A DNA stretch of 64,000 nt. Source: Candidatus Goldiibacteriota bacterium HGW-Goldbacteria-1 (GTDB taxonomy: Bacteria > Oederibacteriota > PGYV01). The stretch covers positions 402,168-466,167 of the forward strand of contig PGYV01000004.1 of the NCBI GenBank assembly GCA_002839855.1, given 5' to 3'. Shown in pieces: positions 17,756-25,526 of the stretch (positions are counted from its first letter, which is position 1; each line of letters begins with the position of its first letter). The position numbers were made by a program, and so were the translations under genes. The notes beneath the pieces are model-generated. The model was given only the letters and a program-made list of their open reading frames with translations, ran no database searches and was not told the origin of the DNA.

Positions 17756-18002
17756 TACCGTCTCTTATGCTTTTTATACGGAAGGTTTCTCTTATAGAAG
17801 GCCATACTTCAACTATTGTTTTAAAACCGACCAGTTCAATAAGTTCATAATAATTCAGGCCTTCTACGGCCCGCCTTACCGCCCATTTTCTGTTAAAACT
17901 GCCAAGTTCTTTTTTACCGGTTAAAATATCCATGTATTCTTCTTCGGTAAAATTGTAATCCCATAACAGTTTTTTTATTATGTCTTTCTGTTCCTGAGTC
18001 AT
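17712..18002 (-). CDS. Small partner of the AbiEii-like gene (putative antitoxin)
   Basis: 96 residues, mostly helical by composition: LLWDYNFTEEEYMDIL and SFNRKWAVRRAVEGLNYYEL. It resembles the short proteins often encoded directly upstream of stand-alone AbiEii-like nucleotidyltransferases, and lacks the winged-helix length of the classical AbiEi. Its last 44 bases overlap the toxin-like gene. The antitoxin role is inferred from order and overlap only. Confidence 0.65.
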   Translation of the reverse strand: MTQEQKDIIKKLLWDYNFTEEEYMDILTGKKELGSFNRKWAVRRAVEGLNYYELIELVGFKTIVEVWPSIRETFRIKSIRDGIDYALRKYTVSASR

Positions 18003-18108
18003 AATAACAGTCCTTTAATTGGTTTTATTTATTATAGCACGCGGCATACTAAAATCAATGACAATACCCCGCCACCCCCATTCCTTATCCTCAACCTTCT
18101 CCTTATCT

Positions 18109-18885
18109 TTACCTGAATATCTCTTTAAAAAACATTTTCATCTGCTCCCATGATTTTTCATCTGCTTTTTTATTATATGCAGCGCCGGTTGAGGTGTTGG
18201 AACCCGCGTCCGGGTTTGTAAAAGCGTGCACAGCTCCGCTGTACAGTACCATCTCCCACTCTTTTCCCGCATTGTCCATTTCCGAGCGGAAAGCGTCTAT
18301 AGCTTCGCATGAAGCCGACCTGTCCTTTGCGCCGTGCAGGATAAGCACGCGGCCTTTTATGTTTTTCGCGTCCCGCGGATCAGGAGTGTCTGTATTGCCG
18401 TGAAAAGCCACGGCGCCCTTTATCATAGCCCCGCTGCGCGCAAGTTCAAGCGCCGCTGTGCCGCCAAAGCAGTAACCCATAACAGCAAGTTTGTCAGCAT
18501 CCGTAAACTTAAATTTTTTAAGTTCATTTAAGCCCGCGTTTGCCCGCGCGCGCATAAGTTTTCTGTCGCCGCGGTATTTGCCTGCTTCTTTACCGGACTC
18601 TTCCCTATTTTTCGGCCTTATACCCTTGCCGTATATGTCAGCCGCGAAAGCAACATACCCAAGCCCCGCCGTCTGTACAGCCCTTTTTTTCATGTAGTCC
18701 TGCAGCCCGTTCCATTCGTGAATTATCAGCACTCCGGGCACTTTTCCTTTCACCGCGTCGTCATACGCAAGAAAGCCTTCCAAAACAACGCCGTCTTGTT
18801 CGTAATCAACGGATTTTGTGACAATCTTTGCATGTAATACACCTGCCAAAAATAAGATAAAAACAGCAAATAAAGTTTTTTTCAT
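18109..18885 (-). CDS. Secreted dienelactone hydrolase-family protein
   Basis: 258 residues with a signal peptide (1-19, ending LHA). The alpha/beta hydrolase triad of the family is visible: Cys in MGYCFGGTAAL (nucleophile elbow GxCxGG), Asp in HGAKDRSAS, and His in SGAVHAFTNP. The oxyanion side IIHEWNGLQDYMK is also typical. These enzymes hydrolyse lactones or esters; periplasmic forms may act on polysaccharide ester groups, which would suit the neighbouring glycoside-hydrolase-like gene (inference). Confidence 0.85.
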   Translation of the reverse strand: MKKTLFAVFILFLAGVLHAKIVTKSVDYEQDGVVLEGFLAYDDAVKGKVPGVLIIHEWNGLQDYMKKRAVQTAGLGYVAFAADIYGKGIRPKNREESGKEAGKYRGDRKLMRARANAGLNELKKFKFTDADKLAVMGYCFGGTAALELARSGAMIKGAVAFHGNTDTPDPRDAKNIKGRVLILHGAKDRSASCEAIDAFRSEMDNAGKEWEMVLYSGAVHAFTNPDAGSNTSTGAAYNKKADEKSWEQMKMFFKEIFR

Positions 18886-19007
18886 ATCTAACCCCCGGAT
18901 TTTAAAATATCCGGCGCGGCTTTATGCGCGCACCGGTAATTGTAATTATACAGGCAGGATTTAGAAGCGTCAAACGCGGGAAGATAAACCATCCTTAATT
19001 ACCTCTG

Positions 19008-20981
19008 CTATGGTATTATTGCCAGCCTTCCCTTTCTTGACCTGCCATCAGAGTCAGCGGCCACGTAAATATAAATCCCGGCCGCTATTCGTCCCGCCTT
19101 GCGGCTTTTATTTATTTCCCACAGATATGTGCCGTCATTTGAATTTGTATTTGTACTGAAAACAAGGCCCCCTGTTATGTCATAAATAAACAATTCTGCG
19201 TTTAACGGCAGGCCCGTAAACAATATTTTATTACATCCCATGGCTGCAATGCAGTTTGACGGCTGTGCTTTTATTTCCTGCGATGGATTATAAATATATT
19301 CAGGCGTTGGGGTTATGCTGGCGGTTGCCGTTACCGTGCAGGTTATTGTAATTGTGGGGGTGGCAGTCGCGCTAAACACGGGCGTATTTGTCGGTGTTAC
19401 CGTGGGCGTGCGTGAAAGCGAAATATTATTCCAGTCAACAAGGGCCCTGTACTTGTGCGCGTCAGCAACCGGCTGATTCTGATATTCCATGCTTCCCCAC
19501 ATTCCCCACCGGCTGAAATCCCCGCAGTCCACAAAATGGCAGAAAAGCCCTACGCCTGCCGCGTCAAGCTTATCAAGATAATCCGTGTAAACTCCGTAAA
19601 TACGCGGATCCCTGTTTACAGCTATAAAGGTGTCGGTAAGCGCCGTGCTTTCGCTGCGCACCATGTGCTGCCCGCCTTCATAACACACCAGCTCTACTCC
19701 GTGCTCATCAGCCACGGTTTTATGCCCTGACACCATTCCGCCCGGCGCGTTCATAGCGTCTATATCCTGAAGGCACAGCGTAATTACCTGATCCACGGTC
19801 GCGGTGTCAGTAAGGCTTCCCATTCCCACCGGCGCAAAATACGGCGCAATAGCTATCGCGTCCGCGCTGTAACCGTCGGGATTTATAAGCGGGTTTGTCA
19901 TCGCGTCTTCCAGCATAAATTGAATGGGATACGGGTCGGCCTCTGTGCCTGAACCCCACCCTGCCTGCGATGCAAGCACTTTTACAAAACGCGTATCGCT
20001 TCCAAATTCCTGCGTAAAGATGCGCCATATATCGCACGCCCTCTTGCAGTGATAAGCCCACCTGTATCCGAAAAAATTCGGAAGCCCAAGAAGTTCTCCC
20101 TGGTCTTCGCAATAGTTTGTCTGGCCAAACTGCCAGTTCCATGTTTCATTTGAATATTCCAGATATACCCTTAAGTTTGAATTTAAGTTATCCCTGATAA
20201 GCCGCGCCAATTGGGTTATATAATCATCCGTTGCCATGTGCGGCACGCATATCCACGGCGGAATGTTAAGGTTATTGGCCAATTCTATCATCACTTCATA
20301 CGGGACGCCCCTGCGTGTATATGAATAATCCCCGGTATGCGGCCTGTCAGCCCAATTGGCAAGAGTTGAATCATTTGTCGCGCCCCAATCCATAAATCTT
20401 AACGCCCTAAACATGGATATCCTGGATGTGAATTCGGGATGAAATTTTTCTGCCTGATAAACAGATTCATAGCCCGGCATTATAAGGCGCATATTGCGCA
20501 GATTATCGCCGGCCTGCGACTGTGTTATATCCATCCACGCGTTTCCGTCGCCTGCAACGTTAACGGTAAATGTGCCGCCTCCGTTTACGGTAAATGAACC
20601 GCTCATCATGCCGTTAAAACTGACCACTCCCGTGCCTTCACATATAAATGTGTAGTTTCCTGTGGGCAGGTGCGCAATGGCCCAAACTGTACGCACAGCC
20701 TGAGGTATAGCCGGCCCCGCGCCGTCGGGATCAAAAGGCACCTGAGAGGGATATAAATTGGAATCCAAAGGAATTGACGCGCCATAACCCGTGTCCCAGC
20801 CGTCCGAACCGTCCGCGTTAAAAGTAAACCACTCGCGCGATATTTTCATTATGTCCACAAACGGCCACTCTGTTGTCCAGTCAGAAACCCCGTTTAAACC
20901 CATGCCAATTGTCATCTGCCCGGCAGTGAACGCCGTTGATACCCATAAAATACAGATTAAAGTTAAAATAAATTTACGCAT
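19008..20981 (-). CDS. Secreted glycoside-hydrolase-like protein with Thr linker and sorting domain
   Basis: 657 residues: signal peptide 1-20; an N-terminal beta domain (about 25-165); a barrel-like domain (about 180-510) holding YLEYSNETWN (Asn278-Glu279, the usual acid/base pair of clan A hydrolases), IAPYFAP and ELVCYEGGQH (a candidate nucleophile Glu). A TPT/TIT-type linker (about 520-555) leads to a C-terminal sorting-like domain ending RKGRLAIIP. Similar proteins in databases are often called cellulose-binding domain proteins, but I cannot name a family. It is likely displayed on the surface to attack plant or microbial glycans. Confidence 0.72.
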   Translation of the reverse strand: MRKFILTLICILWVSTAFTAGQMTIGMGLNGVSDWTTEWPFVDIMKISREWFTFNADGSDGWDTGYGASIPLDSNLYPSQVPFDPDGAGPAIPQAVRTVWAIAHLPTGNYTFICEGTGVVSFNGMMSGSFTVNGGGTFTVNVAGDGNAWMDITQSQAGDNLRNMRLIMPGYESVYQAEKFHPEFTSRISMFRALRFMDWGATNDSTLANWADRPHTGDYSYTRRGVPYEVMIELANNLNIPPWICVPHMATDDYITQLARLIRDNLNSNLRVYLEYSNETWNWQFGQTNYCEDQGELLGLPNFFGYRWAYHCKRACDIWRIFTQEFGSDTRFVKVLASQAGWGSGTEADPYPIQFMLEDAMTNPLINPDGYSADAIAIAPYFAPVGMGSLTDTATVDQVITLCLQDIDAMNAPGGMVSGHKTVADEHGVELVCYEGGQHMVRSESTALTDTFIAVNRDPRIYGVYTDYLDKLDAAGVGLFCHFVDCGDFSRWGMWGSMEYQNQPVADAHKYRALVDWNNISLSRTPTVTPTNTPVFSATATPTITITCTVTATASITPTPEYIYNPSQEIKAQPSNCIAAMGCNKILFTGLPLNAELFIYDITGGLVFSTNTNSNDGTYLWEINKSRKAGRIAAGIYIYVAADSDGRSRKGRLAIIP

Positions 20982-21201
20982 TATATTTCCCCTTATAATG
21001 TATTAAAAAACGCCCCCCGGCGGCAATAAAAAAAGCATTTAAAACTTTAATTTATTACCACTTATAATAACAAATATAAATATTAAATCAACCGCATTAA
21101 AAAGGGAAAACGGCAACAGGCAGGAGTTTATCCATCGGCATTGATTTTAGCCCCATAATTCTGTATCATATGCCCATAAAGCAATAAAGGAGGCGGACAT
21201 A
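20982..21201. other. Divergent intergenic region
   Basis: Lies between the divergent glycoside-hydrolase-like gene and the SpoIIAA-like gene. It holds a short cgccccccggcg stem near 21010 and AT-rich sequence suited to promoters, but no clear -35/-10 pair that I would defend. Confidence 0.3.
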
Positions 21202-21561
21202 ATGCGCGTACAGTGGACAGAACACAGGGGTAAAAAGATACTGGTTTCAGACATGAGCAATATCAGGGATATAGAAGAAGTTGTCTTAATACTTGATGAA
21301 ATTGATAAAAAATTCAACGAAAGCAAAGAAAAAGTGCGGCACCTTTTGAACGTGGAAAACACAGCCGCAACGCCGGACTTTATGGAAAAGGCAAAAGCGC
21401 TTGGCAAAAAAAACGCGTACCTGGTATATAAGGACGCGTACGTAGGCATATCCCCGCTTAAATCGGTTCTGTTAAAAGGGTTCCTTCTTTTTACAGGCGT
21501 GTCTGATAAGGCCAAAGTATTCAGCAGCGTGGAAGAAGCGAAAAACTGGCTGGCGAACTGA
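21202..21561 (+). CDS. SpoIIAA-like (STAS-fold) small protein
   Basis: 119 residues with alternating strands and helices: ILVSDMSNI, ILDEIDKKFNES, VRHLLNVENT, NAYLVYKDAYVGI and FSSVEEAKNWL at the end. This resembles the SpoIIAA-like/SEC14-STAS group, in which the protein fold is an anti-sigma-antagonist-like sandwich of unknown ligand. AAAGGAGG lies ahead of the ATG. It is alone on the plus strand between minus-strand genes, and no partner kinase is near. Confidence 0.6.
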   Translation: MRVQWTEHRGKKILVSDMSNIRDIEEVVLILDEIDKKFNESKEKVRHLLNVENTAATPDFMEKAKALGKKNAYLVYKDAYVGISPLKSVLLKGFLLFTGVSDKAKVFSSVEEAKNWLAN

Positions 21562-21627
21562 ATAAACAGGGACAGACAGACGGTCGTGAGTTAAAAATGA
21601 TTTTTTACCGGTAACTATGAATTTTCT

Positions 21628-21657
21628 TAGTTATGTTTTAGCACTTAAACATAACTA
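21628..21657. repeat. 11-bp inverted repeat (tagttatgttt), possible terminator or repeat family
   Basis: Arms tagttatgttt (21628-21638) and aaacataacta (21647-21657) with loop tagcactt. A second copy with nearly the same loop occurs at 30284-30309. It sits between convergent genes (SpoIIAA-like and the 21668-22291 gene), a terminator-like position, but the conserved loop suggests a repeat unit. Confidence 0.5.
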
Positions 21658-21667
21658 CTCTATTTCC

Positions 21668-22291
21668 TCATCCCCCTATATTATGAAACCTGTTATACGC
21701 ACGCTGTACCAGCTCCGGCAGAAGCACGGCGTTGGGTGTATTCATTCTTAACATCTTAAATACCTTTGCTTTGCCCTTTTTATCCTTGTACACATATATA
21801 TAACCCTCGTGCGGCACCGGCAGGTAAACCTGTTCGCTCCACAAAACCGAATCTGTTCCGCCAAATAACTTTTTCTTTGAATACCCGTCTTTTGTAAATA
21901 TAATATTGCCGACAGACACGCTTTTCCCGTTTTCAAATATATCTTTTATACTATTTGAAATTAATAAAGGCATGATATATTCACCAAGCAGGGTGACAAG
22001 TTTAAAAAACACAGCTTCCTTTTTTTTAGCGCCAATATAAAACGGCGTGGTAAATGTAAAATCAATCTTTTCTTTTCCAAAACGCAATCCCGCATAAAAG
22101 GAATATAAAACAGGGATAAAGTTTACAGACATTTTTTCAGAGTGATAAAAGACGGATGTCAGGTTAGAGTAATAGTAGGTTTTTTCTTTGTATACAAGAT
22201 TGTCTTTGTTGAATATTATTGCATGTCGCCCAAACCCCGGTATTAATACCGCGTTTTTCTGCTGATACTGCATCTGCATAATATCATCCAT
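21668..22291 (-). CDS. Hypothetical protein, PH-like fold suspected
   Basis: 207 residues from the ATG at 22291, which has GGGAGG 4 bases upstream; the frame is open to 22357. The sequence alternates short beta strands (HAIIFNKDNLVYKEKTYYYS, KIDFTFTTPFYIGA, SVSVGNIIFTKDGY) and has one central hydrophobic helix (about 92-110). It is reminiscent of PH-like membrane or lipid-sensing domains found in many small bacterial proteins. No catalytic motif; not recognised. Confidence 0.6.
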   Translation of the reverse strand: MDDIMQMQYQQKNAVLIPGFGRHAIIFNKDNLVYKEKTYYYSNLTSVFYHSEKMSVNFIPVLYSFYAGLRFGKEKIDFTFTTPFYIGAKKKEAVFFKLVTLLGEYIMPLLISNSIKDIFENGKSVSVGNIIFTKDGYSKKKLFGGTDSVLWSEQVYLPVPHEGYIYVYKDKKGKAKVFKMLRMNTPNAVLLPELVQRAYNRFHNIGG

Positions 22292-22482
22292 ATATCCTCC
22301 CTGTATCCGCGCCCCTTTCGCGGCGGCTTTATTTATTGTATCATTATCCGACGGCATGCCCCAAAAATCAAATATTTTATTACCAAAAATGTAAGCCTGC
22401 CATATACCCTCGCGGTAAATGGCGCGATGCCGGTGGTTTTATATTGAATGTTTTTTGTATAGCGGACAAATATAAGGTTATG

Positions 22483-22704
22483 TTAGTTTCCCAGAAGTTT
22501 TTTAAATTCGTCTTTATCAATCCCGGCCTGCCTTAAGATACTTCTAAGCGTTCCTTCGGGGATTTCTTTCTTCGGCATGGGAAGAATGACGGTTTTACCT
22601 GCAGAATTTTTAAATTTCCCGTGCGAACCTTTTTGTGATATATGCGTAAAACCCAGCAGAGACAAGACAGATGCTATTTCTTTGGAGGAAAACAACTTAG
22701 ACAT
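22483..22704 (-). CDS. hicA: HicA-type toxin (mRNA interferase)
   Basis: 73 residues from the ATG at 22704, which overlaps the end of hicB by 8 bases; the longer frame to 22767 lies inside hicB. The double-stranded-RNA-binding-like fold shows as SKEIASVLSLLGF, then QKGSHGKF with the catalytic His, VILPMPKKEIPEGTLRSILR and EFKKLL. HicA cleaves mRNA when free of its antitoxin. It lies downstream of hicB, the reverse of the E. coli order but common elsewhere. Confidence 0.88.
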   Translation of the reverse strand: MSKLFSSKEIASVLSLLGFTHISQKGSHGKFKNSAGKTVILPMPKKEIPEGTLRSILRQAGIDKDEFKKLLGN

Positions 22705-22903
22705 GTATTTTTTCTTTGCCCAGATAGATGTTATCAACTGCAGGAAGTTTTGAACCTTTTGTTTCAAGATACAACTCTACGGCTTCCTTAATATTTTTTG
22801 ACGCTTCTTCCATTGTCTTTCCAAATGAAGAAACATCCACATTAAGGCACTGAGCTACATAATATTTTCCTTCTTTCCAGGCCACATAACTTATATCTTT
22901 CAT
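22697..22903 (-). CDS. hicB: HicB-type antitoxin
   Basis: 68 residues with the partial RNase H-like fold of short HicB proteins: YVAWKEGKYYVAQCLNVDVS then SFGKTMEEASKNIKEAVELY. There is no C-terminal DNA-binding domain, so autoregulation may need another factor. AGGAGA lies just ahead of the ATG. It pairs with the overlapping hicA. Confidence 0.85.
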   Translation of the reverse strand: MKDISYVAWKEGKYYVAQCLNVDVSSFGKTMEEASKNIKEAVELYLETKGSKLPAVDNIYLGKEKIHV

Positions 22904-23054
22904 TAATAATCTCCTTTTACAACCCTTTGATTAAATATAGCAAAACACATACTAAAAATCAAACTTTCTTTTCCCGCACCAGGAGAAACGGATACGGACA
23001 AGCAACCAGAAAATGATAATAATTTTATCCTGATTTATCACCGCAGCAGCCTAT

Positions 23055-23120
23055 CCCCAGTAGATGGAGCGATATTGCTTCTGTTAATTAAAGCAGGAAA
23101 ACAGTTTTTTTATTATTTAC
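23055..23120 (+). repeat. Partial copy of the dispersed island repeat (5' part)
   Basis: Words gatattgcttctgtt, agcaggaaaacag and tattatttac match, in order, the first half of the repeat seen at 29932-30077. The 3' half is missing. The copy overlaps the stop codon of the Cys-rich membrane gene at 23113, so it again lies at the 3' end of a minus-strand gene. The rest of 22904-23112 holds nothing recognisable. Confidence 0.55.
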
Positions 23121-23571
23121 GCCCTGATATCTTTTTCATGGGGCATTTTTTATTGCCGCAGCCTTTGCACACAAAAAGAAATATCTCCGCGGCTGCAATC
23201 GTTACGGCCGCCCAGTAAAAAATCAAAAGCGGAATGTTTTTTATAAGCCATGGCTGCGGCGTTATAACCGCCGCTGCCGCCACGGCAAGCGTCAAAACCA
23301 TATCCGGCACTGTGTAGGCGGACTCGTTCGGCTTTGATACCAGCAGTTTTGAGATGGGCCCAAGTATCACGTGCATGCACTTATCCCTGCACGGGCATTT
23401 AGAGCAATAAACTGCAGGTATGACGGTAAAAAATATAACAATAACCGCGGCGTATATAGAACCAAATAATATTGAATCCACAAACACCGCATACCCGCCC
23501 GACAGGAAAGCCCCGATAAAAAGTACAATGGCGGCAGCTCCGTGAATTCTTGATTTTTCTTTGATCTCCAT
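23113..23571 (-). CDS. Cys-rich four-helix membrane protein
   Basis: 152 residues with four hydrophobic helices (about 10-29, 33-53, 92-106 and 113-133). Two cysteine clusters border the membrane: AVYCSKCPCRDKCMHVI after helix 2 and VCKGCGNKKCPMK after helix 4. Both would face the same side of the membrane and could bind a metal or an iron-sulfur cluster. I do not recognise the family with confidence. GGAG lies about 9 bases ahead of the ATG. Confidence 0.65.
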   Translation of the reverse strand: MEIKEKSRIHGAAAIVLFIGAFLSGGYAVFVDSILFGSIYAAVIVIFFTVIPAVYCSKCPCRDKCMHVILGPISKLLVSKPNESAYTVPDMVLTLAVAAAAVITPQPWLIKNIPLLIFYWAAVTIAAAEIFLFVCKGCGNKKCPMKKISGRK

Positions 23572-23612
23572 TATTTTCCCGCCTTAATTATTTTTTCTTG
23601 CGTCAGATAAAG

Positions 23613-24050
23613 TTATTTCCCCGCAAAATAACTGATAATTCCTCTTTTATTCTCCTGATTAAAGAAAAAATCCCCTTTATCCGGGGTTACTTTTATCAGG
23701 CAATACATGGGGTCTGTTGCCCCTCCCGGAAAATATTCCTTCCAGCTGTCGTTCCAGAACCTTTCTTTTGTCTCTGTATCTGTTAATATAAGCGCCGTGC
23801 CGTAAACATTGGCGCAGTCTTCTGTTTTTGCGTCATAGAACATTATGCTTACCCTGTTATTATTATTTATCCTTTTTACTTTCTGCGAATCGTGCATGGT
23901 TGCAAACCAGAACACCCCTCCGCTTCTTTCATTATCCTGCACTTTATTCATTACCCTTGGCACGGCAAGGCCTGATGAATCTGTTGTTATAAGCACGGCG
24001 TCACGGCACGAATCTATCAGGCTTTTTATTCTAATATCCAGTTCTGTCAT
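23613..24050 (-). CDS. Pyridoxamine-phosphate-oxidase-like FMN split-barrel protein
   Basis: 145 residues. The start (DAVLITTDSSGLAVPRVMNK), the central VFWFATMHDSQKVKRINNNN and the strand VSIMFYD follow the pattern of general-stress-protein-26/PNPOx-like split barrels, which bind FMN or F420 or act as haem or redox proteins. Its ATG directly follows the TAA of the radical SAM gene (TAAATG), so it is translated in the same operon. Its role with that enzyme is unknown; a reductant or flavin partner is possible. Confidence 0.75.
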   Translation of the reverse strand: MTELDIRIKSLIDSCRDAVLITTDSSGLAVPRVMNKVQDNERSGGVFWFATMHDSQKVKRINNNNRVSIMFYDAKTEDCANVYGTALILTDTETKERFWNDSWKEYFPGGATDPMYCLIKVTPDKGDFFFNQENKRGIISYFAGK

Positions 24051-25526
24051 TTAAACGCACCTGTTTGGCGAGCCGGGTGAAGTTATCGTGCCCGCAGGAA
24101 GTTTGGCGGAATGCGCCCCGCATGATTCCGCGCTTTGCTCCATATCGGGATAAAACCCGTACTTTTTAAGTATGTCCAGTTTTGGCATTATGTTTGACTG
24201 TACGTCTATAAGATAAAAACCCGTAAAAATATCCGGGTGCTGCCTTATTAATTCAAATATATAACTGTATTTGTCTTCTATTGTCACTTCAGGATACCTG
24301 CACAGTTCATGCCCTGTTAACATGTATTCAGGGATAAGCCCGGGGAAGAATTCGAATTTACCGCTGTCTTTATAATCGTCATACATCTGCGTCTGTGGAA
24401 GATAGGTAAGCAAAGACGGCAGTATCCTTACGCCCATGCCCCTGAATGACACCATCTGAAAAAGCGATGCGTAAAAATCCTGCATAGTTTCAAACGGAAA
24501 GCCCCATATATAAAAAGCGTCTGTCCTTTGAAATATCCGCGCGGACTCGGATATTACCTCTATCACCTGCTGCGGCGCAAATTCCTTTTTTACCCTTTTT
24601 AATATCTGTTCAGACCCGGATTCCACCCCAAAACGCAGTTCTATGCACCCTGCGTCTGACATGGCGCGCATAAGCTCTGTATCAACAAGATTTATCCTTC
24701 CAAAAGCTTTCCATTTAAGGCGGCTGCCCCGTTTTTTTAATGTTTCGCAAAAATCCATGGCGCGCTGTTTGCCCGACAAAAAGAACTCATCCTGAAATAA
24801 AAAAAGCTCCTGCCCGGTTTTGTCATGCAGGGTTTCTATTTCTTTAATTATGCTTTCATTTTTTCTGAAATATGCAATGTGATCCCAGACCGGCGCGACC
24901 GAACAAAAAGTGCATTTATACGGGCAGCCCCGTGAAGTAAGTATATTATACCCCTGATACTTTGTAAGGTCCACGCGCCCAAACGCGGGAAGCCCGATAC
25001 TGTCCAGGTCACTGATTCGCTGCGGCCTTTTGTTTTCGTTTATCCTGCCGTCATGCCTGTATAGTACTGCCGGCACATCACGCAGACTTTGTTTTTTTAA
25101 TACTTTTTCTATCAGCTCAGGCACATAGTTCTCGCCTTCACCTTTGCCGATGATGTCTATCCACGGGAACCTTTCCATTAATTTCATTTCCACGGCTTTT
25201 GGCCCGACCCCGCCCAGTATCAGGATTTTTTGCGGCCATTTTTCTTTGACTGCTTTCATCATCAGGACTGTAAAAGGCAGAAGATTTGCCATGCATGAAA
25301 ACCCTATTATATCCGCGCTGCCTTCAAGGAAAGACAAAAAATTATCCTTATCAAACGGTTCGTCCCCGTTATACAGCTGATAGTCGCGGAAATCCACGCT
25401 GATTCCTTTTTTTTCCAGGGCTGATATCAGATACATGCAGCCAAGCGGCGTGTGACATTCTTTTTCCACAAACGCGCGGAAACGCAGGTAAAGCATATTC
25501 AGGTTTACAAGGGTAAAGTCTGCCAT
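24051..25526 (-). CDS. B12-binding-domain radical SAM enzyme
   Basis: 491 residues: an N-terminal Rossmann-type B12-binding-like domain (about 1-150; TPLGCMYLISALEKKGISV, IIGFSCMANLL, ILGGVGPKAV) and a radical SAM core with LTSRGCPYKCTFCSV (CxxxCxxC), GVESGSEQIL and a C-terminal helical part. Such enzymes methylate or rearrange carbon centres in RiPP, lipid or antibiotic pathways. Start and stop are both coupled: TGATG to the LRR gene upstream and TAAATG to the FMN protein downstream. No His ligand of the B12 DxHxxG type is visible, so cofactor binding is uncertain. Confidence 0.85.
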   Translation of the reverse strand: MADFTLVNLNMLYLRFRAFVEKECHTPLGCMYLISALEKKGISVDFRDYQLYNGDEPFDKDNFLSFLEGSADIIGFSCMANLLPFTVLMMKAVKEKWPQKILILGGVGPKAVEMKLMERFPWIDIIGKGEGENYVPELIEKVLKKQSLRDVPAVLYRHDGRINENKRPQRISDLDSIGLPAFGRVDLTKYQGYNILTSRGCPYKCTFCSVAPVWDHIAYFRKNESIIKEIETLHDKTGQELFLFQDEFFLSGKQRAMDFCETLKKRGSRLKWKAFGRINLVDTELMRAMSDAGCIELRFGVESGSEQILKRVKKEFAPQQVIEVISESARIFQRTDAFYIWGFPFETMQDFYASLFQMVSFRGMGVRILPSLLTYLPQTQMYDDYKDSGKFEFFPGLIPEYMLTGHELCRYPEVTIEDKYSYIFELIRQHPDIFTGFYLIDVQSNIMPKLDILKKYGFYPDMEQSAESCGAHSAKLPAGTITSPGSPNRCV

